Shown here: piece after piece, positions 14,474 to 23,731 of the stretch
How positions within the stretch are numbered: position 1 is the stretch's first letter
How the letters are laid out: each line of letters opens with the position of its first letter
Notes under the pieces: generated by a model
What the model saw: only the letters and a program-made list of their open reading frames with translations
Told to the model about the DNA's origin: nothing
Database searches by the model: none
Assembly (NCBI GenBank): GCA_023398575.1
Contig: JAEWSC010000093.1
Location: forward strand, 1-26,154
DNA from: Bacillota bacterium
GTDB lineage: Bacteria > Bacillota > Clostridia > Christensenellales > Aristaeellaceae
Direction of reading: 5' to 3'
DNA: 26,154 nt
Program-made: the position numbers and the translations under genes

Positions 14474-14579
14474 ATGATCTCTGCAAATAATTACGTGCTT
14501 TCCCTACTCGGTTACGCAATCCCTGCCAAGCTTCCAAGCGCCGGCAAAGCGGCGGTGCCACTTTGTAATAAGCTGAGGT

Positions 14580-15674
14580 CTATTCCCAATACGCCGTTAC
14601 GTGCATGCCTGGCAGCAGCCCATCCGCAGCGCTTTGAATCGTCAAGGTTACAGGGTATTTGGTCGTATCCAGAACGGTTATGCCCAGCGGACTTATTTCC
14701 CTAACAATAGCTGTAAAGACAGTATCGCCAATAGCATCTGCCTTCACCTGCATCGTCTTCCCAACCATAACAGCAGGAACATCCATCTCATCCACATCCA
14801 CCACAAACTCCAGTGTATCTACCGGCTTTATCGTCAGCAACAGCTGATCCTTGCGTACCTGCTGTCCATCCTGCACAAACAGCGCTGTTACCACGCCTCC
14901 CTTTGATGCCACCGCTGTAAGCTCCGCTGGCTGATTGTGCGCGGAGGACGTATCATCCATAACAAAGAGCGCGTCACCCTGAACAACCTTTTGGCCCTCA
15001 GTCACCTGTATGCCGGCAATCACGCCTTCGGCCATTACCTGTATCAATGGAGCACGCTCAACCACACCTTCGCCTACCTTATCCTTGGTGTTATAGGTAT
15101 CGCCTTCCCCGCGGTACAGCTTCACTTTATCCTCCAGTTCAAAGTCGCCGGCTGAAATTTCTACCACGTAGCTGGCGCCGTTTACATGTACCACCTTGCC
15201 CTGCGATTCAACCGGATCATTGTTATCGCCATCATATACGCGCAGCGTTTCTCCAAGGGTTATTGCCCGGTTTTTCGGCTTGTTGTACGCTGTTGCGGTT
15301 GTTGCGCGGACATGCATCACACCCTCCCGCTCAATGAAGCACAAGGCTCCATATTGCTGGATCACACCTGACGCCTGATCTCCCACCTTGCCCTGCAAAA
15401 GCCGTACAGTGCCATTGGCAGGCGCCAATATGCTCAGTGGCCTGATGGCAAAAAGCTGTGCGTCCGCGTTTACCACATCACCGATCTTTACATCAAAGGG
15501 CTGCAGCTGACCGCCCAGCGGCGCAAATACATCCACCGTCTCCACCGGCTGCACGGTTCCTTTTGCCCATCTTTGCGGCTTTACATCATTCCCATTTTCA
15601 GCATTGGCATAAGCAGAGCCAGTCAATAATACACACACCATCAAAAGTATCAGCCATTTACGTTTCATTTTCAT
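14580..15674 (-). CDS. membrane-fusion-type adaptor subunit of an ABC exporter
   Basis: Adaptors of the HlyD/MacA type link an exporter to the outside of the membrane and pair with MacB-type permeases. The 364-residue protein has a signal or anchor at residues 1-22 (KRKWLILLMVCVLLTGSAYA). A barrel-sandwich/lipoyl half follows (APLGGQLQPFDVKIGDVVNADAQL, ANGTVRLLQGKVGD), then a second half (VIAGIQVTEGQKVVQGDALFVMDD and VVTALFVQDGQQVRKDQLLL) and a C-terminal beta-barrel ending GLLPGMHVTAYWE. The coiled hairpin of Gram-negative MacA is largely absent, as expected without an outer membrane. It starts 17 bases after the permease stop. The start may be ATG 15674 or 15668; a single GGGG tract serves either. 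Confidence 0.8.
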   Translation of the reverse strand: MKMKRKWLILLMVCVLLTGSAYANAENGNDVKPQRWAKGTVQPVETVDVFAPLGGQLQPFDVKIGDVVNADAQLFAIRPLSILAPANGTVRLLQGKVGDQASGVIQQYGALCFIEREGVMHVRATTATAYNKPKNRAITLGETLRVYDGDNNDPVESQGKVVHVNGASYVVEISAGDFELEDKVKLYRGEGDTYNTKDKVGEGVVERAPLIQVMAEGVIAGIQVTEGQKVVQGDALFVMDDTSSAHNQPAELTAVASKGGVVTALFVQDGQQVRKDQLLLTIKPVDTLEFVVDVDEMDVPAVMVGKTMQVKADAIGDTVFTAIVREISPLGITVLDTTKYPVTLTIQSAADGLLPGMHVTAYWE

Positions 15675-15691
15675 TTTACCCCTTATACTTT

Positions 15692-18025
15692 TTATTCTAC
15701 ACTCTTTAAGGCTTCAACCATGTTCACACTTTTGAATTTTGCACCGATCATCAGATTAACTATCTGTGCAAACAAAAGAGTCAACAGAGGCGTAAACACC
15801 CAACTCGATGTTGCAATATATGGTATGAACTCCAGCATGGTGGGAAAGCCATATGTCAGCACCCACCAATGCAGATATGGGCCTGCCAGCAAGCCCAGCG
15901 GCAGCCCAATAACTGCCACAGCTATGTTCTCCCTGAGAATCAGCCTCTTTGTCTCACGCGGGTAAAATCCCAGCACCATCAAAGTCGCCAACTCCCGTAC
16001 CCGCTCAAAAAAGTTCAGCTGACCTAAGGTAAACAGCACTACCAGCAAAAGCGCGCCTGCAAAGATAACCATCACCATCACCACAACGTCCAGCACCCGA
16101 ACAATGGTCTCATTCCCCGTGCGCTCCTGTACGATGGTGCGTACCTTGGCAACGCCATCCATATCCTTGACCGCATCTGTATCTATATTTCCTCCCGTGA
16201 GGAAAAGGGCAGTGGGGGAATAGGGCATCATGTCCAGCTGGCGCCAGGCGCTTTTACTAATGTATACGCCCTGACCCAACTGTATACTGATAATGCTCTT
16301 AACGGAGGCCGTTACCGAATGGCCGTTAGGTGCGCGCATTCTGACGCTGTCCCCAACCGCGAGCCCTGTTTCCTCCGCCGTACGCTCACTGAGTGTGATA
16401 CCCTCCATTGGCAACCATACCCGCTGGTCATCCTGCTGCAAGTATACCGCCTCATGCCTGTCTTCCAATACATGCAGACCCTTGGTTACCCATTTCCCGT
16501 CAATCTCCAGCTCACAGCTGCCTTCCATTACAGCCTCCTGCCGCAAAGCGCCTGCACGCAGCTGTATCGCCTGCAAATAATCTTGGTTCGTGGCAGAAGA
16601 CTCCAGGTCTACCCGCACATCGTACCGCATGGTTTTGGTATAGTGATTTTCCAGCACATATACCACCGAATCCCGCATGCCAAACCCTGTAAGCAGCAAA
16701 GCGGAACAACCGACCACACCGATGATGCCGATAAAAAACCTGGAAGTGTTGCGGAACATGTTTCTGGTAATCAGCTTTGTACTGAAGGAGAGCCGCTTCC
16801 ATACAGGGGTTATATACTCCAGCAATATCCGTTTGCCATGAGCAGGCGGCTTGGGCCGCAGCAATCCTGCCGGCACCTCCCGCAGGGCCTTGATGCAGCT
16901 TAAATAGCTGGCTCCCATAGCAATCAGGATGGTTACCGCGCTGATGCCAACCATCACGCCGGGATGCATGTATACCCCAGCGCCAGGCATGTTATAAATG
17001 GACATCAGTACCCACATCACAATATTTCCTAATAACAAACGTGCACCCAGGAGCCCGAATACAGCCCCCAAAGCGGCTACCAGCAGTCCATACCCTGTAT
17101 AGTGCCTGACCAGTTCTTTTTTGCTGTAACCCAAGGAGCACAGTGTCCCAATTTGCAGCCGTTGGCTCTCCACCATGCGCTTCATGGTGCTGAAGGTGAT
17201 CAGCGCCGCTACCAGAAAAAATACTGATGGGAAAACCTGGCCCAGTGCCCGCACCTGATCTACTTCTTCAATGGCCATTTTAATGCCCATTTTATCGTCC
17301 CGGGTCACGATTAATATGGATGGGTCATCCAGCAACGCCTGAATGGACTGCTTAACCTGTTCCACATCTGCGCCTTGTTTTAGTGTAACCACCGTTTCAC
17401 GGTATGGCAAAAACCCAAGAGTGCCGGGCGATAGGTATGCATAGCCAAAGGATGCGGGATCGGCACTGAAAGCAAATCCATCTGAATAGACCACATACTC
17501 AGGACTGTAACCGATACCGCCAACCAGAAGATTGATTTTTTCGCCCTGCACCTTGACCGTAAAGGTGTCTCCGGACTTGAGGCCAATTGCTTTTGCAAAC
17601 CGACTGTCCAGCACACAAATGCTCTTTCTTGTATCGGGCAGCGATTCACCTTCAAAAACCATTGCGGTGCTGACACGGGCCGTCCCCTCGTTCATGTATA
17701 AATCCATATCAGGCTCGCCTGGCAAAGTGGCAGTGGCCCTGACATGTACACGCCGCTGCGCATCAGCAACGTCTTTCAGTTTGGCTATATCCCTGGCCTT
17801 ACGGTCGCTGATATTGCCTGCAATCCAGATATCTGCCAGATTGCTCTTGGCAAACTGCTCTTCCAGATTTTTTTCCATGCCGCGCCAAGCACCGTCAAGG
17901 CTTAAAAAAAGCATGGCGGAAAGCATGCAGATGGTAAACACTGCCGCAAATGACTTCCAGTTCTCCCGAATATCACGCAGCATCTTCCGCCTGAGCAGAT
18001 TGTTTTGTGCTTTTCCCTTCACCAC
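15692..18025 (-). CDS. FtsX/MacB-type ABC transporter permease
   Basis: The 777-residue protein is a permease with two FtsX-like halves. Membrane helix 1 lies at about 25-44 (FAAVFTICMLSAMLFLSL) and is followed by a large extracytoplasmic domain of about 200 residues. A helix bundle with the motif FSTMKRMVESQRLQIGTLCSLGYSKKELV comes next. A second extracytoplasmic domain then leads into a C-terminal bundle containing NFFERVRELATLMVLGFYPRE. The MacB/LolE-like architecture suggests mechanotransmission-type export of a peptide, lipid or drug rather than import. It overlaps the ATPase gene: GTG 18025 or the following GTG 18022, with the GTGA overlap at 18022-18019 favouring the second by coupling. 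GGAGG is seven to ten bases upstream. Confidence 0.9.
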   Translation of the reverse strand: MVKGKAQNNLLRRKMLRDIRENWKSFAAVFTICMLSAMLFLSLDGAWRGMEKNLEEQFAKSNLADIWIAGNISDRKARDIAKLKDVADAQRRVHVRATATLPGEPDMDLYMNEGTARVSTAMVFEGESLPDTRKSICVLDSRFAKAIGLKSGDTFTVKVQGEKINLLVGGIGYSPEYVVYSDGFAFSADPASFGYAYLSPGTLGFLPYRETVVTLKQGADVEQVKQSIQALLDDPSILIVTRDDKMGIKMAIEEVDQVRALGQVFPSVFFLVAALITFSTMKRMVESQRLQIGTLCSLGYSKKELVRHYTGYGLLVAALGAVFGLLGARLLLGNIVMWVLMSIYNMPGAGVYMHPGVMVGISAVTILIAMGASYLSCIKALREVPAGLLRPKPPAHGKRILLEYITPVWKRLSFSTKLITRNMFRNTSRFFIGIIGVVGCSALLLTGFGMRDSVVYVLENHYTKTMRYDVRVDLESSATNQDYLQAIQLRAGALRQEAVMEGSCELEIDGKWVTKGLHVLEDRHEAVYLQQDDQRVWLPMEGITLSERTAEETGLAVGDSVRMRAPNGHSVTASVKSIISIQLGQGVYISKSAWRQLDMMPYSPTALFLTGGNIDTDAVKDMDGVAKVRTIVQERTGNETIVRVLDVVVMVMVIFAGALLLVVLFTLGQLNFFERVRELATLMVLGFYPRETKRLILRENIAVAVIGLPLGLLAGPYLHWWVLTYGFPTMLEFIPYIATSSWVFTPLLTLLFAQIVNLMIGAKFKSVNMVEALKSVE

Positions 18026-18720
18026 ACAACATCCTCCATGGCGATTGGGCTGTCATTCACCTCGACGGAATGCACCTTGCCGCTCTTCATACGTATCACC
18101 CGCCTGACTGCGGGCACAATCGACGCGTTATGGGTAATGATCACAACTGTCTTGCCAAGGTCACGGCATACGTCGCTTAGCAGCATCAACACCATGCGCC
18201 CGGTTTGTGAATCCAATGCACCGGTAGGCTCATCGCACAGCAGCAGCTCCGGATTTTTACATAGCGCCCGAGCAATAGCCACCCGCTGCTGCTCTCCGCC
18301 GGATAGTTGCGCCGGAAAGTTGTTCATGCGATCCTTCAGCCCTACTCTGTCCAGCATTTCTTGGGGGGATAGGGGATTGGAGCATACCTGCTGCGCCAGT
18401 TCCACATTCTCCAAGGCAGTTAGATTTGGCATCAGATTATAAAACTGAAATACAAAGCCTACATCCAGCCTACGGTAAACATTCAGTTCTCTGGCACTTA
18501 GTTTAGCAATATCCCGGCCGCCAACAAGTATCCGGCCGTTGGTTGCGCTATCCATGCCACCTAGCAGGTTCAGCACTGTTGTTTTTCCAGCACCGCTTGG
18601 CCCCAATACCGCCGCAAACTCTCCGTGCCTGATTTCAAAGCCGGCACGGTCTACCGCATGTATGGTGACCTCGCCCATGTGGTAGGACTTGCTTACTTCT
18701 TCAAAAATGATCTCGGCCAT
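18019..18720 (-). CDS. ABC transporter ATP-binding protein (LolD/MacB-like)
   Basis: The 233-residue cytoplasmic ATPase has Walker A GPSGAGKTT (40-48), Q-loop region FQFYNLMP (91-98), signature LSGGEQQR (139-146), Walker B LLLCDEPTGALD (159-170) and an H-loop ITHNASIV. The GxxNLLGG and PTGALDSQTG forms are typical of the LolD/MacB/FtsE branch. ATG 18720 is chosen because AAAGGTG precedes it by four bases and the protein then starts as in the family; the frame opens as far as 18768. It is the first gene of the exporter operon, overlapping the permease, and diverges from a TetR regulator. Confidence 0.94.
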   Translation of the reverse strand: MAEIIFEEVSKSYHMGEVTIHAVDRAGFEIRHGEFAAVLGPSGAGKTTVLNLLGGMDSATNGRILVGGRDIAKLSARELNVYRRLDVGFVFQFYNLMPNLTALENVELAQQVCSNPLSPQEMLDRVGLKDRMNNFPAQLSGGEQQRVAIARALCKNPELLLCDEPTGALDSQTGRMVLMLLSDVCRDLGKTVVIITHNASIVPAVRRVIRMKSGKVHSVEVNDSPIAMEDVVW

Positions 18721-18743
18721 AAAACACCTTTCTACTATTTGTC

Positions 18744-18756
18744 CAACATTATGTTG
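18744..18756. promoter_or_regulatory. 13-bp perfect palindrome, candidate TetR-family operator
   Basis: CAACATTATGTTG lies between the divergent exporter and tetR genes. It overlaps the tetR -35 box (18754-18759) and lies 23 bases upstream of the ATPase start. TGTCCAACA, which forms its left flank (18740-18748), recurs at 18830-18838 in the tetR leader, next to an ACAG/CTGT inverted pair. Confidence 0.55.
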
Positions 18757-18782
18757 AATAAATACCACAGATACAGTATAAT
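18754..18782 (+). promoter_or_regulatory. sigma-A-type promoter for the TetR-family gene
   Basis: TTGAAT at 18754-18759 is 17 bases from a perfect TATAAT at 18777-18782. Transcription would start near 18789, giving a leader of about 120 bases that carries the second TGTCCAACA copy. Confidence 0.7.
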
Positions 18783-18910
18783 CAGCACAGCGTCGGTTTA
18801 CAATGGACAGATCAAATCAGCATGTGGAATGTCCAACAGAATTGCTGTACCGTGTCGGTTTAATCTGTAACAAGGAGTTTCCTTTCAAAGTGCAATGGGG
18901 AGGTGCTGCC

Positions 18911-19495
18911 ATGAATGGTGACAAAAACGACAGGCGGATCAAATATACGAAAATGGTATTAAAGCAAAGCCTTGTCACGCTTTTACAATCCAAGCCCATA
19001 TCGAAAATTTCTATTAAAGAGATCTGTGAAACAGCTGATATTAATAGAAGCACATTCTATGCCCATTATGCCGATCAATATGACCTGCTGCGGCAAATCG
19101 TTCAAGAAACGCTTAAAGATGTAAATGAATACCTGTCAAACTACAATTTTAAGGAGTTTGAGCCTGAATCAGAACAGGTGATGTGCAGCATTTTTGAATA
19201 TATTGTGGATAATGCCGAACTGTGTAAAGTGTTGCTGGGGGAAAACGGCGACATCTCCCTGCAAAAGGAGATTATGATGATTATTCAGCGCCAAGGAATC
19301 AAAGAATGGAAAAACAAAGGTGCTGTGATTCATGAAGATCTACTGCAATATCTATTTCTTTTTGGTGTAAACGGAAGCATTGGGGTTGTTCAAAAATGGC
19401 TGCATGATGGCCTCAAGCAATCTGCCAGGGAAATGGCCGAACTGATGATAAAGCTGACCTACCAAGGGCTGGCCCCCTTTTTGCAGAATGATTAG
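18911..19495 (+). CDS. TetR/AcrR-family transcriptional regulator
   Basis: The 194-residue protein has the N-terminal TetR helix-turn-helix: IKYTKMVLKQSLVTLLQSKP, then ISKISIKEICETADINRSTFYAHYADQYDLL, with the recognition helix ending in the RSTFYAHY block. The C-terminal helical domain, with IFEYIVDNAELCKVLLGENG and a late FLFGVNGSIGVVQKW block, resembles the TetR-like regulators common in Firmicutes. Start ATG 18911 is chosen because GGGGAGG stands seven bases upstream; the frame opens at 18803, but that ATG lies near the +1 region and has no ribosome binding site. It is divergent from the ABC exporter operon and probably represses it and itself. The inducing ligand is unknown. Confidence 0.93.
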   Translation: MNGDKNDRRIKYTKMVLKQSLVTLLQSKPISKISIKEICETADINRSTFYAHYADQYDLLRQIVQETLKDVNEYLSNYNFKEFEPESEQVMCSIFEYIVDNAELCKVLLGENGDISLQKEIMMIIQRQGIKEWKNKGAVIHEDLLQYLFLFGVNGSIGVVQKWLHDGLKQSAREMAELMIKLTYQGLAPFLQND

Positions 19496-19551
19496 CACAT
19501 GTTACCTACATATTGGTTTTGCCTTATAATGGAATTTTTACATATGTTTTG

Positions 19552-19581
19552 TTGACTTTGAACTTTTGAAAATGTTATACT
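19552..19581 (+). promoter_or_regulatory. promoter for the DUF3048 gene
   Basis: TTGACT (19552-19557) and TATACT (19576-19581) are 18 bases apart, and the -10 is extended (TGTTATACT). The leader is about 90 bases. Confidence 0.6.
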
Positions 19582-19680
19582 GCACATGCTGCGTCTATAT
19601 GGATTATATCCCCATTAGGCTCCCCGTTTTCTATGCAATGGCAACAAAGGATAAAGCTATTCATTTTAGGAGGACGACCC

Positions 19681-20775
19681 ATGAAAAGAGTTTTATGCCT
19701 GGTCTTGGCGATGGTATGCTTCGTAATGGTTATGCAAACCGCGGTAGCCGGCGGCGTGATGACGATTCTGCAGGATGAAATGGACCGCAAGATGAATGTA
19801 CAAGGTCTTGGCAGTGACGGAAATTTTGCTGCTAATCCTGAAATCGCTGGCCAAAGCCCCACCACAGGCCTTGAATGGACGGGCAGATATATGCCCATGC
19901 TTGTGCAGATCGATAATGAAGATGGTGGTATCGGCGTGCGCGCACCATGGGGTGCATCCTACGCTGACATCATCTATGAGACACCACTGCATAAGGTCGG
20001 CCACACCAGGTTGTCCTTCCTCTTCAACGATACCGTACCCGAAAGCGTTGGTCCCGTCCGTTCAGCCCGCATGACACATGCAGAGCTTCGGGAAGAATGG
20101 GATGCCGCCTTCCTGTTCTACGGCGGTCAGGAGTATAAAGGCACAAATATTAACGACGTATTCAGCAAAACCGGCGCCAACAAAAAGGGGATTCTCTTCA
20201 GCGGCATGGTTGGTGAAGGTAAAGCCTGGAAAAAGTACTATACCCGTGTTCCCAAATTGGCTGGTCCCCATAATGTCGATGCCAATGTGAAAGCCATGCA
20301 GGATTTGACCCCTGCCGACTTTAAAGCACCCTCCAGGCCCTATCTTTTTACCGATGATCTGCCTGAGTTGGGCGATTTTGCAACAGACATTTCCATCACG
20401 TTAAAGCTGCCAGAATACTCATCCAGCTTTATGTACGATTCCGATGCCAATGTGTACTACCGTTTTGTTGGTGGCAATCCTTATGTGGATAAGGCCACTG
20501 GCGATCAGCTTTCCTTTGCTAATCTCATCATTCAGCGTACAGAAGTCACTTTCTATCATGATATCCCTGATAGGCCGGTGACTGTGAACGTAGGTTCGGG
20601 CAATGCTGATATTTTTATCGGCGGCCGTTATATTCCCGGCTATTGGATGCGGACCGGCATGGATCAGCGTACCGTATTCTTCGACCAGGATGGTAATGAG
20701 CTGAAGCTGCAAAGGGGCAAGACCTTTATCAGCATGCTGGATTACAGCACACCTGTTTCCTACACGGCACAATAA
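19681..20775 (+). CDS. YerB-like DUF3048 secreted protein
   Basis: DUF3048 proteins, including Bacillus YerB, are extracytoplasmic with no settled function. The 364-residue product starts with a signal peptide (MKRVLCLVLAMVCFVMVMQTAVAG). It then has the family's hallmark block: PMLVQIDNEDGGIGVRAPWGASYADIIYETPL, TRLSFLFNDTVPESVGPVRSARMTH and AAFLFYGGQ. A second half follows, with YRFVGGNPYVDKATGDQLSFANLIIQ. No lipobox cysteine is seen at the signal end, unlike many YerB proteins that are lipoproteins. AGGAGG stands seven bases before ATG 19681; an in-frame ATG at 19633 lacks one. It has its own promoter and a strong terminator. Confidence 0.9.
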   Translation: MKRVLCLVLAMVCFVMVMQTAVAGGVMTILQDEMDRKMNVQGLGSDGNFAANPEIAGQSPTTGLEWTGRYMPMLVQIDNEDGGIGVRAPWGASYADIIYETPLHKVGHTRLSFLFNDTVPESVGPVRSARMTHAELREEWDAAFLFYGGQEYKGTNINDVFSKTGANKKGILFSGMVGEGKAWKKYYTRVPKLAGPHNVDANVKAMQDLTPADFKAPSRPYLFTDDLPELGDFATDISITLKLPEYSSSFMYDSDANVYYRFVGGNPYVDKATGDQLSFANLIIQRTEVTFYHDIPDRPVTVNVGSGNADIFIGGRYIPGYWMRTGMDQRTVFFDQDGNELKLQRGKTFISMLDYSTPVSYTAQ

Positions 20776-20789
20776 CCAAGCGTAAAACG

Positions 20790-20826
20790 TGGACGCCTCA
20801 TTATGAAAATGAGGCGTCCATTTTTT
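20790..20826 (+). terminator. terminator after the DUF3048 gene
   Basis: A 13-bp perfect stem TGGACGCCTCATT/AATGAGGCGTCCA with a five-base loop is followed by TTTTTT. Confidence 0.93.
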
Positions 20827-20928
20827 ATGCGCTGTCTTGTGTCGTCTTTTTTTCACAAGGTACAGTAGTTCTATAATATATTCATTGACTTTCCTCGTTT
20901 CCAGTCAGAAGCGATTTGCATGTTGTCT

Positions 20929-22338
20929 TCAATTACTGGATGCCGAACCTTTCAGACTCTCCATTACCATCAGCAATATCCCGTTTTGATCCATCCAATC
21001 GAACAAGCCATTCCACAAACCAGCCGGTAACTCTACAATAAAGGGAATAGCACTTCGAACAAGCGAACTTTTTGCGTCATGAAAGAATTCCTTGATCGTT
21101 ATATCATTCATACAAAAGAAATCAATACCGATGATGTTTTCCGCTGTTCTTGGTTCAAAATTTTCTTGCGTGTCGGCTATGGTAATGCTCGCATTGACTT
21201 TCAGTAGGCTCTTCTCTGTTTCGGGATTCAGGTATTCAAGCTGGCAGTCAAGCATTGTCTTGCCATTTTGCTCCCGCTGATTCCAGGCCAGGGTTAACAT
21301 AAATGTTTTCTCAAGGCCTAACCCTTCACCACCCACTGATACAATGATTTTGCTGTTTCCCTGCAGCTGTTTTCCGTCAGGCAAGCCGGCTGCTTTTACT
21401 TTGGCGAAGCCATATGGTGTCCCGCTCTCAAAGAGATTCCATTCCATATCGACATTTAGCCCCGCATCTGTTTCCCCGAAAACACCGTTTCCCGCTAGCT
21501 CATACCCTTCCCATTCAGGAAGATTTACTTGCCAGGCTGAACGATCATCTTCCTTTTTTATCGTATATACGGTCTCTTCGCCCAGTGTCCAGGATTCACC
21601 TTCACTGGTAATATCTATGGTGAGCCCGCCATTTTCTGTAACCGCTGTCATCCAATCAGGTAAGGAATAAATAAATTCGTTAATCAGTTCATCCAGTGTT
21701 ACATACAGCAGCAGTCCCCTTCTCCATTGGTAAAATGCTTGATTCTCATCCTGCTCCAAGGCTGCTGACAATTGCTCCGCTATAGCAATGCATTCCTTTG
21801 GCGTGTACGACCGGCTCTGTGTGCCGCCGGTCAAATCATTCCACTTTTGAACAATAGGCATGATTCCATATTTATAGGAATACAAATCAGTAAAAACACC
21901 TAAATATTGCACAGGCATGCCGAAGTAGTCATATACCTTTAGAAGATATGGCATGTAGTTTGCAAGGGTCAAAAGAACCGGTTTTTCACCAAAGAGGCTG
22001 GTTTGCAGGCTCATTCTTTCTTCCCAACCGGACAAATGAAAATCGACAGCACTTAGGCCATTGAGCATTACATCGCCGGAAATGTCAGCCTGACCGTTTT
22101 GAAGGATCATATGCCCTTTCAGAGTAAGTGCTTCCAGCGCCTTTGCCAATCCCCGTAAAAACATGTCAGGCTGCTGACCTGCGGCCGTAGGATCCATAGA
22201 TGCGCTGATCGAAAAATCAACACCCTTATTTGCAACCTCTTCTGCTTGAGCATGGATCATACCGATAGTCAGTGATAATATACACAATACGCAAGCACAG
22301 AACAAACTGAATACCCGCTTTATAAATCCCCTGATCAT
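20929..22338 (-). CDS. uncharacterised secreted protein encoded next to sortase
   Basis: I do not recognise a family in this 469-residue protein. It starts MIRGFIKRVFSLFCACVLCI and has a signal peptide ending near AQAEE (about residue 32), but no lipobox and no LPXTG motif. Much of the body alternates short beta-like segments, for example MILQNGQADISGDVMLNG, GGLTIDITSEGESWTLG and KLIVSVGG-like stretches, suggesting an extended beta-rich secreted protein. The C-terminal 60 residues contain a hydrophobic, weakly amphipathic stretch (AIPFIVELPAGLWNGLFDW). ATG 22338 is chosen because AAGGGG stands upstream at about 7 bases; the frame opens at 22368. It begins 47 bases after the sortase stop, so is probably co-transcribed with it. 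Confidence 0.75.
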   Translation of the reverse strand: MIRGFIKRVFSLFCACVLCILSLTIGMIHAQAEEVANKGVDFSISASMDPTAAGQQPDMFLRGLAKALEALTLKGHMILQNGQADISGDVMLNGLSAVDFHLSGWEERMSLQTSLFGEKPVLLTLANYMPYLLKVYDYFGMPVQYLGVFTDLYSYKYGIMPIVQKWNDLTGGTQSRSYTPKECIAIAEQLSAALEQDENQAFYQWRRGLLLYVTLDELINEFIYSLPDWMTAVTENGGLTIDITSEGESWTLGEETVYTIKKEDDRSAWQVNLPEWEGYELAGNGVFGETDAGLNVDMEWNLFESGTPYGFAKVKAAGLPDGKQLQGNSKIIVSVGGEGLGLEKTFMLTLAWNQREQNGKTMLDCQLEYLNPETEKSLLKVNASITIADTQENFEPRTAENIIGIDFFCMNDITIKEFFHDAKSSLVRSAIPFIVELPAGLWNGLFDWMDQNGILLMVMESLKGSASSN

Positions 22339-22385
22339 TCCATATCCCCTTATAATAGGCAGACGCATAAAACGGGTTCACATTC

Positions 22386-23699
22386 CTATTGGCCGTCTGA
22401 TGCACCCACAAGTTTTGCACGTACAATAATGCGCTGGGCATTGCTGATTCCGCCAAACGCTTGACAGGACATCAGTGTCAATGCCGGATAACTGGTATCA
22501 AGTGTTGGAGACCAGTCGTTATTGTTGATAATGTATACCTTGACGACCTCATACTTGAATGAACCCAAATGAGAAGTATGCAGATATATAACGTCTCCGG
22601 AAGACAGATTATTCAAATTTCTAAAATAATCCCTTGTTCCGGTACGGTGCGCACTGATACACAAATTTGCAATCGTATCCGGCTCTGGCGCACGGGGGAA
22701 CATGGCCGCTCCAACCCGCATATTTTCATACATTTTGTTAAAGGAGCCGGAGCGATAAGCAGCAACCTTTACATTAATCCCGGGTATCTCCAACAAGTAA
22801 GAACGCTTCGCCCCTTTGGGATCGATATCGATAGCGGCATACTCACTTTCATCCTCCCCTTGCGGCTGATCTTTCCCTGCTAAAGCTGCCAGTTCGCGCT
22901 GCTGGGCGATGGCCGACTTCATATCGTCCTGCGGCATATGCAGCGCCAGCATTTCCATATACGATGCCATCATTTTCATGTTAGCCAGAAGTTGGCTTTC
23001 AGCACCACCGCCCGCCGCACCATTTGCAACCTTGGTGTTCAGTGCTTCTACCTGCTTGAGCAATTCTTCCAGGTCTGTCAATGAAGCATACATCAGTTCC
23101 CTTGCGGCTGTGATGGTTTTATCGCCGCGGGTTATGCCATCCACCACTTTCTGACCAGATAATGCGGATAGCTGCTCCACATCGGTAATAGGCTGAATCA
23201 TTGTCAGCAGAAAAAATGCGTTTTCCACCTGCCTTCGCGCCTTCTCGAGTGCCTTGCTCATTTGATCAGCATTCAATGGCGCTTTTGCGCTGTCTAAAAG
23301 TGCTTTTGCTCCCGTGTTCAACGCCTCCCGTATAGACGCGGGCTCCGCTGATTCCGCACTCGCTGATATAATGCCAAAGAACAGGCTGGAAGGATCGCCG
23401 ACGATACCGAGTTCCTCCAGAAAGCTTGGCGGATTGGCCGCCTCCTGCATTTCTTGAGGGGAAAACGTTGGCGTTACCCCCTTTTTCATAGCGGCATAAT
23501 CCACAGGCTGATAGTCACCCGCATCCGGGATGACCATTTGAGCCTGCGCCTCGGCAGCTTTTTGCGCGGCGATACGGTAATCAATCTGCTGCCAGACCAA
23601 TGGAACTACAAATGCAAGTACACCTGCTGAAATAAGAACGACGGCAAGCACAGTAATCCATTTTTGTTTCATATGCCGTATTTCGTTTGTTCTCTTCAT
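22386..23699 (-). CDS. sortase with a long N-terminal helical extension
   Basis: Sortases cleave LPXTG-like signals and join the surface protein to the cell wall or to a pilin. The 437-residue protein has one N-terminal membrane helix (about 13-35) and then about 250 residues, mostly helical and Ala/Gln/Leu-rich. A catalytic domain follows over the last 140 residues. It contains ISAHRTGTRDYFRNLNNLSSGD with catalytic His351, TLMSCQAFG with Cys412, and NAQRIIVRAKL with Arg423. TLMSC replaces the usual TLxTC. The class is uncertain; the HR-and-FRNL block recalls pilin-type or class D enzymes. ATG 23699 is chosen because GGGAGG lies 10 bases upstream. The promoter at 23753-23781 and its placement beside an LPVTG protein suggest a dedicated pair. 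Confidence 0.88.
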   Translation of the reverse strand: MKRTNEIRHMKQKWITVLAVVLISAGVLAFVVPLVWQQIDYRIAAQKAAEAQAQMVIPDAGDYQPVDYAAMKKGVTPTFSPQEMQEAANPPSFLEELGIVGDPSSLFFGIISASAESAEPASIREALNTGAKALLDSAKAPLNADQMSKALEKARRQVENAFFLLTMIQPITDVEQLSALSGQKVVDGITRGDKTITAARELMYASLTDLEELLKQVEALNTKVANGAAGGGAESQLLANMKMMASYMEMLALHMPQDDMKSAIAQQRELAALAGKDQPQGEDESEYAAIDIDPKGAKRSYLLEIPGINVKVAAYRSGSFNKMYENMRVGAAMFPRAPEPDTIANLCISAHRTGTRDYFRNLNNLSSGDVIYLHTSHLGSFKYEVVKVYIINNNDWSPTLDTSYPALTLMSCQAFGGISNAQRIIVRAKLVGASDGQ

Positions 23700-23731
23700 G
23701 TCTGTGATGCCTCCCATCACTCAAGCGTAAA

